DNA from: Symbiodinium natans
Lineage: Eukaryota > Sar > Dinophyceae > Suessiales > Symbiodiniaceae
Assembly: GCA_905221605.1 (NCBI GenBank)
Contig: CAJNDS010002069.1
Coordinates: forward strand, 79,541-141,540
DNA: 62,000 nucleotides
Direction: 5' to 3'
Every line of letters starts with the position of its first letter. The first letter of the stretch is position 1. Under the pieces are notes generated by a model. The model did no database searches and was not told where the DNA came from. It saw only the letters and a list, made by a program, of their open reading frames with translations. Shown piece after piece: positions 45,400 through 58,889 of this stretch. A program made the translations under genes and the position numbers.

Positions 45400-45860
45400 T
45401 GTGGTAAATGTTTAGTTTAGGTGCTGTACTACTGGGTAGCTGTTCATGACCTTCAATGACCTTCCAAGTCTGCAGAACACGTTCAAGCCCGGCCGTGCCC
45501 AGCGTGCAGGGAAACAGAGCAATGCCTGTCCTTGCAGGGCAGGCTCTGGAAGCTGCCTTCTGTAGTTTCGAGACCTCGAGTGGTGCCACGCCTTTCGAAG
45601 TCTGACGGAGCAGCTTCATGCTGAGATCCGCTCGATCGCAGATTCCTCGCAGTTGCGCGTCATGATCAGGCGTCGGGACAGCCTCATCACAACAGCCTAT
45701 CCTGCTAAACCAAATATTTGCTGCAGCAGCATCACTTCCCACAGGCAATTTTGCAAGATGCCACTGCCCGACCGGAGCAGCGAGCCTTCATCTGCGAAGT
45801 CAAGCCGCTCATCTCAGCCATTTCCTCCAATGCTGCGCTGGAGTGCTGGACAGTTCCGAC
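45400..45860 (-). CDS. Unidentified minus-strand exons
   Basis: About 45855-45785 encodes AALEEMAEMSGLTSQMK. About 45650-45500 encodes QLRGICDRADLSMKLLRQTS, then PLEVSKLQKAASRACP. Both are helical in texture and lie next to AG-G style boundaries. No family recognised. The stretch from 45.9 to 48.1 kb beyond them has open frames on both strands but no peptide I could place. Confidence 0.3.
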
Positions 45861-45899
45861 ACACAAGTGCCCAGGGCCAGAAAGAGTGCCATCACTTCC

Positions 45900-48110
45900 T
45901 TGAAGTTCCTTGCCGTGCCTCCGTGCCCAGGGCACCGCCAACAGGGCGCCGCCAAGGCCGCTGCGCCCAAGCCAATGGTCGGATCGGGAGCTGGAGTGAC
46001 CTGACCGGTTGCGGCATTCAGCGCACCAGTGCATCACATGCGAACCCGAGTCTCAGACAGTGCCAAACCATCTGGCTGACGGCAGGGAAATGAGTCAAGG
46101 CCCGGAGCCGTGCCGTTCTGCGCGCAGTCCCCACCTCCAAATTCGCAACTTGAGCTCTCCAGAGCCGGAGCGCTGTCATCAGCTGGGCAGGCGGCTCTCT
46201 CCCATGGCCTGCTGGCATGCCAAATGCACCAGCTTAGGGGCACAATATGGCACAATACTTCCCAGAGATTGCCAAGGCAGGCACGGCACAGGTAATGTTC
46301 ACCAGCATGCCGTGACCGTCCGTCATCTCCAGGTCCAGAGGCCTTACAGAGTTTCAAACGTGAGCCGTGAGCCGAAAGCAACGAACACAAACCTACCACA
46401 AGAAGACACGCAGAGGTTGGGGAGACTTGGGCAAGGACTCTGTGAGGACCACAGGAAACCAGTGCGTGCCTGGGTATGACAGTACCTCCACAGGTGCAGA
46501 ATCGCTGCACTTCGGGAGATGATCCGCATCGACCCGTAAACTAGAGCGCACGACCTGCGCAAAAATGAGCAAACATAAGCCCCTGAAAGCAACTCACCAA
46601 GCAAAGCGGACACGCTGCCTCCTGCCTGATCGGGACTAAGTCCTTGCACTCCTATCGGGGGGGGGGGGGGGGGGGGGGCAAGATCGGTCACACTTTCATG
46701 AGGGGCGAAGCTCTCGATCTCTTTTTTCTCTATTTTTTCTCTCTCTGTCCTGGCGCACGTCATGTTGGCCAAGCCGTGCACAGCACCCTTGCAAAGAATG
46801 GTCACTACAATCCATTCAAGCCACGCTGGTCGAACACAAGCGTTTGAGTTGATCTTCTCCATCGCTCTCACTGTAAAGAGAGACTTGGTGTTGTAACACA
46901 AAAAAGCTTCTTGCTCCTTGCGCCTGCTGGAACAATGGCTGTAGGGAGCAGCTGTGTAAGCCCCAGACTTATTCCATATGAGGCTGCCTCAAGGCGTACC
47001 TGCAGCACCGCATTGCGAAAGTGCGAGGTGCATCTGCTGAGCAGCTCAGGTGGCCCTGACCCTGTCTAGATTGCCTGTCACTCAGCCCAAGATTGCAAGG
47101 CTCATAAAGGCGAACTCTGCCCTGGGGCCCTAGGTGCAGATGCCAAGTTGTTTTCAACAGTCAATGACTGCCTTCAGAGGGATGGTGGCGAAGCCAACAT
47201 CTGCCGAAAGCACCTGAGGAGGATAGCATGACTAGCAACGAGTAATTATGACAAAGTTTGACTGAATGCTGCGAGCCCTGCAACGATGTTGCATCACTCC
47301 ACAGAAAGCGTGGGCAATCGCAAGACAAATCCGCGCACGCTTGTACAGGATGACGATTCGTGTAGGTCTAGGTCTGCGGCGACTGACCTCAATGCCCCCA
47401 ATACCCGGAGCTCGCCGACATGCTGCAGCGAAACACTGGACTGCCCAGCCTGACGAGAATTTGCGGAAGTGACGCGCTCGTGCGAACCGCCATGCGCCCT
47501 AGGCTCTAGGTATAGACTTTCGATAGGGCAACTTTCCTTGACCCGTGGGTCTATGTCCCAAACCATCCCAAACCTCAATTGATTCTCAAGATTCTATAGC
47601 CAAGGCCTGGCCGGGACATCCGAGGTTGCCCTCGCAGAAGCAAAGAGCATAAGAGCCTCGCCGAGAAGGGAGGGGGGGGGGAGCAGGTTGTTGCGGCTCT
47701 TTTGAAGGTGGCAGAGTTCAGGGGCTCGATGTCTCTGGCCTGAATGCAGAGGCCACGGCATTTCGACTCTGACCTCCGGGGCGGTGCGGACGATATAAAC
47801 AAGTAATCATGATATACAAGGTTTGCATGCTACAGCCTACTGTATTTGATTGTGATAAGTAAACACATTTAAAAAAATTAAAATAGCAGTAGCTACAAAT
47901 GGCCGCCGCCCTGCTAAGGCTGAAGCTGACTGACCGTCGGGAATGAGCCTGCCGGCACTCGAGTACAAGAATATTGCTGGTTGCCCTGCCATCACTGCCA
48001 TCAGTCGCGTGTCTAAGAATGGGACGACGCTTGTTGAACTGCTGATGCCTCGGTCGATCGTTGCTTCCTTTCTCTGGACCTAGCTGATTGATACCGGAAG
48101 ACACGGATCC
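45900..48110. other. Stretch with no recognisable gene
   Basis: Open frames on both strands near 46.0-46.9 and 47.3-47.5 kb lack recognisable motifs. There is a G-homopolymer run at 46659-46678. A minus-strand peptide near 47450-47350 (VGELRVLGALRSVAADLDL) may be a stray exon. Confidence 0.35.
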
Positions 48111-48115
48111 TGTAC

Positions 48116-51100
48116 AGATGTGACGAGGCGGGAGGCGAGCATCATGAGCATCAGCCGGGTAGCTTTCTGGTCACATGCCCTCCCCAAGCTGCAAACGCTT
48201 GCAAAACCCTTCGCCCCAGTGATTGCACAGATGTGACGAGGCGGGAGGCGAGCATCATGAGCATCCGCCGGGTCGCTTTCTGGTCACATGCCCTCCCCAA
48301 GCTGCAAACGCTTGCAAAACCCTTCGCCCCAGTGATTGCGCAGATGTGACGAGGCGGGCCCAGTGATTGCACAGATGTGACGAGGCGGGAGGCGGAAGGC
48401 GAGCATCATGAGCATCCGCCGGGTAGCCTTCTGGTCACATGCCCTCCCCAAGCTGCAAACGCTTGCAGAACCCTTCGCCCCAGTGATTGCACAGATGTGA
48501 CGAGGCGGGAGGCGAGCATCATGAGCATCAGCCGGGTAGCTTTCTGGTCACATGCCCTCCCCAAGCTGCAAACGCTTGCAAAACCCTTCGCCCCAGTGAT
48601 TGCGCAGATGTGACGAGGCGGGAGGCGAGCATCATGAGCATCAGCCGGGTAGCTTTCTGGTCACATGCCCTCCCCAAGCTGCAGCCGCTTGCAAAACCCT
48701 TCGCCCGAGTGATTGCACAGATGTGACGAGGCGGGAGCCGAGCATCATGAGCATCCGCCGGGTAGCTTTCTGGTCACATGCCCTCCCCAAGCTGCAAACC
48801 CTTGCAAGACCCTTCGCTCCAAAGATTGCACAGATGTGACGAGGCGGGAGGCGAGAGGCGAGCATCATGAGCATCCGCCGGTAGCTTTCTGGTCACATGC
48901 CCTCCCCAAGCTGCAGCCGCTTGCAAAACCCTTCGCCCCAGTGATTGGACAGATGTGACGAGGCGGGAGGCGAGCATCGTGAGCATCAGCCGGGTAGCTT
49001 TCTGGTCACATGCCCTCCCCAAGCTGCAAACGCTTGCAAAACCTTCGCCCTCAGTGATTGCACAGATGTGACGAGGCGGGAAGCGGGAGGCGAGCATCAT
49101 GAGCATCAGCCGGGGTAGCTTTCTGGTCACATGCCCTCCCCAAGCTCAAACGCTTGCAAAACCCTTCGCCCCAGTGATTGCACAGATGTGACGAGGCGGG
49201 AGGCGAGCATCATAGCTGCAAACGCTTGAAAAGCCCTTCGCCCCAGTGATTGCACAGATGTGACGAGGCGGGAGGCGAGCATCATGAGCATCAGCCGGGT
49301 AGCTTTCTGGTCGCATGCCCTCCCCAAGCTGCAAACGCTTGCAAAACCCTTCGCCCCAGTGATTGCACAGATGTGACGAGGCGGGAGGCGAGCATCATGA
49401 GCATCAGCCGGGTAGCTTTCTGGTCACATGCCCTCCCCAAGCTGCAGCCGCTTGCAAACCCTTCGCCCCAGTGATTGCACAGATGTGACGAGGCGGGAGG
49501 CGAGCATCATGAGCATCAGCCGGGTAGCTTTCTGGTCACATGCCCTCCAGAAGCTGCAAACACTTGCAAAACCCTTCGCCCCAGTGATTGCACAGATGTG
49601 TCGAGGCGGGAGGCGAGCATCATGAGCATCAGCCGAGTAGCTTTCTGGTCACATGCCCTCCCCAAGCTGCAGCTGCTTGCAAACCCTTCGCCCCAGTGAT
49701 TGCACAGATGTGACGAGGCGGGAGGCGAGCATCATGAGCATCAGCCGGGTAGCTTTCTGGTCACATGCCCTCCCCAAGCTGCAAACGCTTGCAAAACCCT
49801 TCGCCGGAGTGATTGCACAGATGTGACGAGGCGGGAGGCGAGCATCATGAGCATCCGCCGGGTCGCTTTCTGGTCACATGCCCTCCCCAAGCTGCAAACG
49901 CTTGCAAAACCCTTCGCCCCAGTGATTGCACAGATGTGACGAGGCGGGAGGCGAGAGGCGAGCATCATGAGCATCAGCCGGGTAGCTTTCTGATCACATG
50001 CCCTCCCCAAGCTGCAAGCGCTTGCAAACCCCTTCGCCCCAGTGATTGCACAGATGTGACGAGGCGGGAGGCGAGCATCATGAGCATCAGCCGGGTAGCT
50101 TTCTGGTCACATGCCCTCCCCAAGCTGCAGCCGCTTGCAAAACCCTTCGCCCGAGTGATTGCACAGATGTGACGAGGCGGGAGGCGAGCATCGTGAGCAT
50201 CAGCCGGGTAGCTTTCTGGTCACATGCCCTCCCCAAGCTGCAAACCCTTGCAAAACCCTTCGCCCCAGTGATTGCACAGATGTGACGAGGCGGGAGGCGA
50301 GCATCATGAGCATCAGCCGGTAGCTTTCTGGTCACATGCCCTCCCCAAGCTGCAGCCGCTTGCAAAACCCTTCGCCCGAGTGATTGCACAGATGTGACGA
50401 GGCGGGAGGCGAGCATCATGAGCATCCGCCGGGTAGCTTTCTGGTCACATGCCCTCCCCAAGCTGCAAACGCTTGCAAAACCCTTCGCCGGAGTGATTGC
50501 ACAGATGTGACGAGGCGGGAGGCGAGCATCATGAGCATCAGCCGGGTAGCTTTCTGGTCACATGCCCTCCCCAAGCTGCAGCCGCTTGCAAAACCCTTCG
50601 CCCCAGTGATTGCACAGATGTGACGAGGCGGGAGGCGAGCATCATGAGCATCAGCCGGGTAGCTTTCTGGTCACATGCCCTCCCCAAGCTGCAAACGCTT
50701 GCAAAACGCTTCGCCCCAGTGATTGCACAGATGTGACGAGGCGGGAGGCGAGCATCATGAGCATCAGCCGGGTAGCTTTCTGGTCACATGCCCTCCCCAA
50801 GCTGCAAACGCTTGCAAAACCCTCGCCCCAGTGCTTCAGATGTGACGGGAGGCGAGCATCAAGCACGGGTAGCTGGATGCAAGCTCTTGAGCCCCAGTGA
50901 TTGCACAGGCGGGAGGCGAGCATCATGAGCATCAGCCGGGTAGCTTTCTGGTCACATGCCCTCCCCAAGCTGCAGCCGCTTGCAAACCCTTCGCCCCAGT
51001 GATTGCACAGATGTGACGAGGCGGGAGGCGAGCATCATGAGCATCAGCCGGGTAGCTTTCTGGTCACATGCCCTCCAGAAGCTGCAAACACTTGCAAAAC

Positions 51101-54100
51101 CCTTCGCCCCAGTGATTGCACAGATGTGACGAGGCGGGAGGCGAGCATCATGAGCATCAGCCGGGTAGCTTTCTGGTCACATGCCCTCCCCAAGCTGCAA
51201 ACGCTTGCAAACCCTTCGCCCCAGTGATTGCACAGATGTGACGAGGCGGGAGGCGAGCATCATGAGCATCAGCCGGGTAGCTTTCTGGTCACATGCCCTC
51301 CACAAGCTGCAAACACTTGCAAAACCCTTCGCCCCAGTGATTGCACAGATGTGTCGAGGCGGGAGGCGAGCATCATGAGCATCAGCCGAGTAGCTTTCTG
51401 GTCACATGCCCTCCCCAAGCTGCAAACCCTTGCAAAACCCTTCGCCCCAGTGATTGCACAGATGTGACGAGGCGGGAGGCGAGCATCATGAGCATCAGCC
51501 GGGTAGCTTTCTGGTCACATGACCTCCCCAAGCTGCAAATGCTTGCAAAACCCTTCGCCCCAGTGATTGCGCAGATGTGACGAGGCGGGAGGCGAGCATC
51601 ATGAGCATCAGCCGGGTAGCTTTCTGGTCACATGCCCTCCCCAAGCTGCAAACGCTTGCAAAACCCTTCGCCCCAGTGATTGCACAGATGTGACGAGGCG
51701 GGAGGCGAGCATCATGAGCATCAGCCGGGTAGCTTTCTGGTCACATGCCCTCCCCAAACTGCAAACGCTTGCAAAACCCTTCGCCCTAGTGATTGCACAG
51801 ATGTGACGAGGCGGGAGGCGAGCATCATGAGCATCAGCCGAGTAGCTTTCTGGTCACATGCCCTCCCGAAGCTGCAAACCCTTGCAAAACCCTTCGCCCC
51901 AGTGATTGCACAGATGTGACAAGGCGGGAGGCGAGCATCATGAGCATCAGCCGGGTAGCTTTCTGGTCATGCCCTCCAGAAGCTGCAAACGCTTGCAAAA
52001 CCCTTCGCCCCGGCGATGGCACAGATGCGTCGAGGCGGGAGGCGAGCATCATGAGCATCAGCCGGGTAGCTTTCTATCACATGCCCTCCCCAAGCTGCAA
52101 ACGCTTGCAAAACCCTTCGCCCCAGTGATTGCATAGATGCGACGAGGCGGGAGGCGAGCATCATGAGCATCAGCCGGGTAGCTTTCTATCACATGCCCTC
52201 CCCAAGCTGCAAACGCTTGCAAAACCCTTCGACCCAGTGATTCAGATGTGACGAGGCAGGAGGCGAGCATCATGAGCATCCGCCGGGTAGCTTTGTGGTC
52301 ACATGCCCTCCCCCAGCTGCAAACGCTTGCAAAACCCTTCGCCCCAGTGATTGCACAGATGTGACGAGGCGGGAGGCGAGCATCATGAGCATCAGCCGGG
52401 TAGCTTTCTATCACATGCCCTCCCCAAGCTGCAAACGCTTGCAAACCCTTCGCCCCAGTGATTGCACAGATGTGACGAGGCGGGAGGCGAGCATCATGAG
52501 CATCAGCCGGGTAGCTTTCTGGTCACATGCCCTCCCCAAGCTGCAGCCGCTTGCAAAACCCTTCGCCCCAGTGATTGCACAGATGTGACGAGGCGGGAGG
52601 CGAGCATCATGAGCATCAGCCGGGTAGCTTTCTGGTCACATGCCCTCCAGAAGCTGCAAACGCTTGCAAAACCCTTCGCCCCAGTGATTGCACAGATGTG
52701 ACGAGGCGGGAGGCGAGCATCATGAGCATCAGCCGGGTAGCTTTCTGGTCACATGCCCTCCAGAAGCTGCAAACACTTGCAAAACCCTTCGCCCCAGTGA
52801 TTGCACAGATGTGACGAGGCGGGAGGCGAGCATCATGAGCATCAGCCGGGTAGCTTTCTGGTCAAATGCCCCCCCAAGCTGCAAACGCTTGCAAAACCCT
52901 TCGTCCCAGTGATTGCACAGATGTGACGAGGCGGGAGGCGAGCATCATGAGCATCAGCCGGGTACTTTTCTGGTCAAATGCCCTCGCCAAGCTGCAAACC
53001 CTTGCAAAACCCTTCGCCCCAGTGATTGCACAGATGTGTCGAGGCGGGAGGCGAGCATCATGAGCATCAGCCGAGTAGCTTTCTGGTCACATGCCCTCCC
53101 GAAGCTGCAAACCCTTGCAAAAACCCTTCGCCCCAGTGATTGCACAGATGTGACGAGGCTGGAGGCGAGCATCATGAGCATCAGCCGGGTAGCTTTCTGG
53201 TCACATGACCTCCCCAAGCTGCAAATGCTTGCAAAACCCTTCGCCCCAGTGATTGCAGAGGTGTGACGAGGCGGGAGGCGAGCATCATGAGCATCAGCCG
53301 GGTAGCTTTCTGGTCGCATGCCCTCCCCAAGCTGCAAACACTTGCAAAACCCTTCGCCCCAGTGATTGCACAGATGTGACGAGGCAGGAGGCGAGCATCA
53401 TGAGCATCCGCCGGGTAGCTTTGTGGTCACATGCCCTCCCCCAGCTGCAAACGCTTGCAAAACCCTTCGCCCCAGTGATTGCACAGATGTGACGAGGCGG
53501 GAGGCGAGCATCATGAGCATCAGCCGGGTAGCTTTCTATCACATGCCCTCCCCAAGCTGCAAACGCTTGCAAACCCTTCGCCCCAGTGATTGCACAGATG
53601 TGACGAGGCGGGAGGCGAGCATCATGAGCATCAGCCGGGTAGCTTTCTGGTCACATGCCCTCCCCAAGCTGCAGCCGCTTGCAAAACCCTTCGCCCCAGT
53701 GATTGCACAGATGTGACGAGGCGGGAGGCGAGCATCATGAGCATCAGCCGGGTAGCTTTCTGGTCACATGCCCTCCAGAAGCTGCAAACGCTTGCAAAAC
53801 CCTTCGCCCCAGTGATTGCACAGATGTGACGAGGCGGGAGGCGAGCATCATGAGCATCAGCCGGGTAGCTTTCTGGTCACATGCCCTCCAGAAGCTGCAA
53901 ACACTTGCAAAACCCTTCGCCCCAGTGATTGCACAGATGTGACGAGGCGGGAGGCGAGCATCATGAGCATCAGCCGGGTAGCTTTCTGGTCAAATGCCCC
54001 CCCAAGCTGCAAACGCTTGCAAAACCCTTCGTCCCAGTGATTGCACAGATGTGACGAGGCGGGAGGCGAGCATCATGAGCATCAGCCGGGTACTTTTCTG

Positions 54101-55266
54101 GTCAAATGCCCTCACCAAGCTGCAAACCCTTGCGAAACCCTTCGCCCCAGTGATTGCACAGATGTGTCGAGGCGGGAGGCGAGCATCATGAGCATCAGCC
54201 GAGTAGCTTTCTGGTCACATGCCCTCCCGAATCTGCAAACCCTTGCAAAAACCCTTCGCCCCAGTGATTGCACAGATGTGACGAGGCTGGAGGCGAGCAT
54301 CATGAGCATCAGCCGGGTAGCTTTCTGGTCACATGACCTCCCCAAGCTGCAAATGCTTGCAAAACCCTTCGCCCCAGTGATTGCAGAGGTGTGACGAGGC
54401 GGGAGGCGAGCATCATGAGCATCAGCCGGGTAGCTTTCTGGTCACATGCCCTCCCCAAGCTGCAAACACTTGCAAAACCCTTCGCCCCAGTGATTGCACA
54501 GATGTGACGAGGCGGGAGGCGAGCATCATGAGCATCAGCCGGGTAGCTTTCTGGTCACATGCCCTCCCCAAGCTGCAAACGCTTGCAAAACGCTTCGCCC
54601 CAGTGATTGCACAGATGTGACGAGGCGGGAAGCGAGCATCATGAGCATCAGCCGGGTAGTTGTCGGGTCACATGCCCTCCCCAAGCTGCAAACGCTTGCA
54701 AAACCCTTCGCCCCAGTGATTGCACAGATGTGACGAGGCGGGAGGCGAGCATCATGAGCATCAGCCGGGTAGCTTTCTGGTCACATGCCCTCCAGAAGCT
54801 GCAAACGCTTGCAAAACCCTTCGCCCCAGCGATGGCACAGATGTGACGAGGCGGGAGGCGAGCATCATGAGCATCAGCCGGGTAGCTTTCTGGTCACATG
54901 CCCTGCGGAGCTGCAACCGCTTGCAAAACAAATCGCCCCAGCGATTGCACAGATGCGTCGAGGCGGGAGGCGAGCATCATGAGCATCAGCCGGGTAGCTT
55001 TCTATCACATGCCCTCCCCAAGCTGCGAACGCTTGCAAAACCCTTCGCCCCAGTGATTGCACAGATGCGACGAGGCGGGAGGCGAGCATCATGAGCATCA
55101 GCCGGGTAGGTTTCTATCACATGCCCTCCCCAAGCTGCAAACGCTTGCAAAACCCTTCGACCCAGTGATTCAGATGTGACGAGGCAGGAGGCGAGCATCA
55201 TGAGCATCCGCCGGGTAGCTTTCTGGTCACATGCCCTCCCCCAGCTGCAAACGCTTGCAAAACCCT
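48116..55266 (+). repeat. 113-bp satellite array, about 63 copies
   Basis: The consensus unit is 113 bp. It starts AGATGTGACGAGGCGGGAGG, passes through GAGCATCATGAGCATCAGCC and ends CCCCAGTGATTGCAC. Variant positions (AAACGCTTG, CAGCCGCTTG, AAACACTTG, and CCCCAAG or CCAGAAG) mark subfamilies. Because 113 is not a multiple of three, the reading frame shifts with each unit, and the recurring 79-codon open frames are repeat artefacts. Some units are truncated or rearranged (about 48347-48375, 49190-49240, 50840-50905). The array stops exactly beside the stop codon of the gene at 55267-58377. Confidence 0.97.
52230..54400 (+). repeat. Higher-order repeat of about 1,128 bp within the satellite
   Basis: Ten-monomer blocks recur with shared diagnostic variants. 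The run of variants at 52462, 52575, 52688 and 52913 reappears at 53590, 53703, 53816 and 54041, a constant offset of 1,128 bp. A part of the same variant series appears again near 55000-55266. Confidence 0.85.
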
Positions 55267-58200
55267 TCAATCAAAGGAACGCCTGCCAGCCCGCATGACA
55301 CCCCATCTTACTGAGTTCGGGGCAGCTAGATCATCACAGGGCCGGTATTTCATCTCTGCAAGGAAGAGGTTGCCCCTCTTGGCCACCTCGGCGTCCTGCA
55401 AGAAACACACACACACAAACACCTAAATCGCTTGCGGCAGTCCAGAAGGGTGATGTATGATGATGTGTTGCTACGCTCCGCTGCGATGATCCCTTGACCC
55501 TTGCCAATAGAAACAGGGTCCTCGCCATGCAAAAGCACCGGCTCGCCAGGGCAGCGTGGCGAGGATGGGACACAATCGAAGCGGAGGCCTCTGCGTGTTT
55601 CGGAAACAATGTCGAAAAAAGGGCGGACAAGGCGTGGGGCGGGGCCGCCTGTGAGGTTGAGTCTGGAGTGTGTCTGAATGGCATTCCCTCGCCTCCCCCA
55701 AGGCCGCTGGAGCGCACGTAGCCCATCAGCATGTTAAAGAACCTGCCCTGACCATTCTGACCTGGGCTGCTAGATTGCAGAAGCTGCACACACGCTGCCA
55801 CGCCGACAACATCTGAGGAGAACGCATGCGAAAATTCCATGAACCTGCTGCTATCTACAAACAATCTACAAGGTACTCTCGTCGAGTTCATTCACGAGCA
55901 CAGTCGTTCTTTCGTAGCCGATCTGGTGAGTCCCTGGCTGCTGCCGAACAGTAGCAAACTGTCGCCATGTCATTCTCCTCAGCATGTGGGGCGTCCTGCC
56001 CTGGTTGCCCCTCCAAACCGCCAATATCTGCCCCTAGGTATTGCTTTCGCTGGTATCAGCTCAGCTCCTGACATATTCCAGGATCTCAACCTTAAGCTAC
56101 TCGTGAACTGCACTGATACTACAGGAAAAATCGGCTCCCCTGAGCTTTTAGCACTCACTCTGGCAGTGCTGTCGCCGAGCAATGTCACTAAGGATGTGGA
56201 GGCAAAGACCTTTGGACAACTTTTCAGGTGCGGAATGAGCCTCCCCCACCGAAACTCCCACACCGAAATGCTGTGTAGACTCTTGCCCTGCCTTGCCGTC
56301 CAAGTCGGCACAGCTTGAGTTGCCAGCGACGGGGACCACGGTATCTCCCTTGCCCATGCCTCAGCATGCTGTGGAGGGACCCGGATGTGGGACGGATGGT
56401 CAAGGTCGATCTAAGAAAGCCCTTTGAGTGGTCCTTTTCGCGACTCAGTGCTGGAGCCGAGTCACCGAATGCTTCTGCACGGCCCAAGCGGCACAGCTGG
56501 CCGCGGTAGCAGTGGACCTCTGGCACCTCGGCCAAGCTTTACACGATTCTTCTGGGACTGGGACAGCTTCGCTCCACCTGCTTGACAAAAGGGATAAGGC
56601 CCGAGCTGTGTTCCCGGCAAAGCCCACAAGGGAGAGAGTCCCTGGATGCGTGCGCTGGCTGCACTCCCAGGCTTTTGGGCCCTCCGCGTCCCTCTGTGTC
56701 CGCCCCAGCCCCCACCCCCCCCCCATCCCTCGGCCTGCGTGCTGCCAGTCTGCTGCTCCACAGGCACCGTCAGAAGAGGCACTGGCGTAGTTCTCGCAGT
56801 AGCAGACCTCGAAAGGCCGTGAGACATGAAACACAGGCCGCAAAATGCTGCATCCTGCATCGGTTGCGCGGTATCTGCTACCACTTGTACACTTTGGGCC
56901 ATGTAGTGTTATCTTGCAGGCAACATCTTCGGGCGGGATACGGAGGGATCACCGAGCCTTCAGCAGCCGCTGCGCTCCTGAGTCCGTGATTGCTGTGGTG
57001 AAGCCGTTGGTGGCGGTGTCCGATGGCACCTACAGGCAGAGTGACCATGAATCACCTGAACCTGTGCATAGGCCAACATTGCAAAAAACATTGCGGCAGC
57101 GTGCACCTGGAATGTCCAGGCAGAGGCGTCCCCTCTCCTGGCATGGCGGCACGGATGGTCGGCAGATGGTCGGCACAAATCAGCCCCCAAGATCCGAACT
57201 TCGCAACCCTGAGTCCACCCTCTCGGGGCCTGGGTTGCAGCATGGTGCCTGAGCTTGCCTCGCCGCAAGGTACGGCAGGGTCGCCTTCAGTAAGCTCAGC
57301 CATGTCCTCAAAGTATCTCAAAGTCAAGTATGCAAACAGAACCATACATCCTTGCAGACGGACATACATATATCAGAGATCATGCTGCACACGGCTTCAA
57401 ACTTCCCTGATCCGGGCACTCAGGGGCATCTCCTTCTTAATTTAAAGAGTGTACCATTAGAAGTCTGCAATTTCAGGGCGCAGCGAATTGAAAAGACCCC
57501 CTATAGACTCCTGCGCCGACAGGCCACCGCGGTCTGACCGAACAGTGATCTGGCAGCCCTGCAGAAGGCGGAGCGGAATCATGTGGAATCATGGACAAAG
57601 AGCCTCAGGATACGTAATCTACACTACAAATCACATGCCCAGTCATGGCTTCGCCCACTCTAACGTGCTCTGTGACCCAGGGGTCCTGCTGGATCTGAGT
57701 GGCACCCACCACCAGGCATGCGGCAATGGGATCTTCGCTGTGCTTGATGCCCATCGCATAAATTACTCCAACCTGAGGGCTGGTCCCGAGACTCTCTCCG
57801 AGATCCTCTCCGCATGGAGTCGACGCAGCTAGTCCTCTATAGTCTCTCATAGTCTCTCTCTCCTGTGCCGAGGTGCGTAGCGATACAAGGCATTGTCCCG
57901 GTCGCAGGGAGACTCTGCTGAAGGAAGGGAAATGCCGAAGCTTGCAAGATAATTCGTCTCGTCTGAAGCTGCACAATAGCAAATTGGAAAGGAACCACGG
58001 ATCCGCATTTGTACAGGGTACCAGCTGGCCTTAAGCCATCCAAGCTGGTTTGCAGATTCGATAATCGGTCCCCCATGCACCAGGGGCGAGGGTTCCGCAT
58101 GCGGGTGATACACATAAGGTGCTACTGACAAGGACTGCCTCCGCTTGTCTGATTCTGCTGCATCTGATCGACCAGGGCAGCCTGTGCCCGCATCCCGGAC

Positions 58201-58377
58201 TACCGCACGATCCTTGTAATTCAGGCCAGGGCCACTCAGCTCGAGCTTAAATGTTGCCCCGATCATCTCGAAGAGCTCCACGCCTCCCTCTGGTCCTGCT
58301 GCCCATACCGGAAGCAATGGTCCAAAAAAATAAATCACCTCAGCTTCGGTGCAACGATAAAGTGAGTCACAGCGCAC
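55267..58377 (-). CDS. Unidentified multi-exon gene ending at the satellite edge
   Basis: The largest exon (58377 to about 57847) is open for up to 176 codons and contains EAEVIYFFGPLLPVWAAGPE and LVHGGPIIESANQLGWLKAS. Other likely exons: about 57800-57620 (VGVIYAMGIKHSEDPIAACL); about 57330-57080 (RYFEDMAELTEGDPAVP); about 56225-56000 (VFASTSLVTLLGDSTARVSA); about 55870-55730 (FSSDVVGVAACVQLLQSSSP, then GRFFNMLMGYVRSS); and about 55525-55440 (SIGKGQGIIAAERSNTSSYI). The last exon, 55395-55267, follows a TTGCAG acceptor, encodes DAEVAKRGNLFLAEMKYRPC, then DDLAAPNSVRWGVMRAGRRS, and stops with TGA. I do not recognise the product. It lies just downstream of the dynein AAA4 exons on the same strand. 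A (CA)n run at 55404-55420 sits in the last intron. Confidence 0.5.
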
Positions 58378-58889
58378 GACAGGCTACGCTTGGCCGACAA
58401 AAAGGCGCGAAACCAATTCGCTGCTGAAGCCAGGCCAAGCAACTAACAAAGGCATCCATGGCTGGTGCTGACCAAGCAGTGCGCAACATGCTGCCAGCAA
58501 TGAGCGGCGCACACCTCTTGAGGGAGCCATGGGCACAGTCCTACCTAATGCCTATCTACGGCCTCACGGCACAGTTGCCAAAGCATGCATCGTAAGGTTT
58601 CAGGTGCCGCTGCCTGTGAAACCGATCAGAAACTTGCCAACACTGACGGGCTGTCATTGCCTATGAACCAGCTGGTGCATGTGGCGATCGATGAACGCAT
58701 GGATTATAAATTACTTGCTCGCTAAGCTGATGATCCGACGGGAGGCGGAATCGCTGGCAAACTGAACGTATTCTGGTGGTCTCACGGACATCTCTGCCCG
58801 TCGTTCTCCCCTCAGCCACACAAACTTACGCACGACTCATGCCACTCTACATGTGAGGCGGGCTGCAGCAGTGCGGATCCGCGCCTGTG

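Noticed and set aside
48377-55094. Dozens of similar 65-124 codon open frames (MHRCDEAGGEHHEHQPGSF type)
   Set aside because: They are frames of the 113-bp satellite. The period is not a multiple of three, and the same DNA is open in several frames, so this is not a protein family.
48116-55266. CRISPR-like array
   Set aside because: Units are contiguous 113-bp tandem copies with no unique spacers, in a eukaryotic context.
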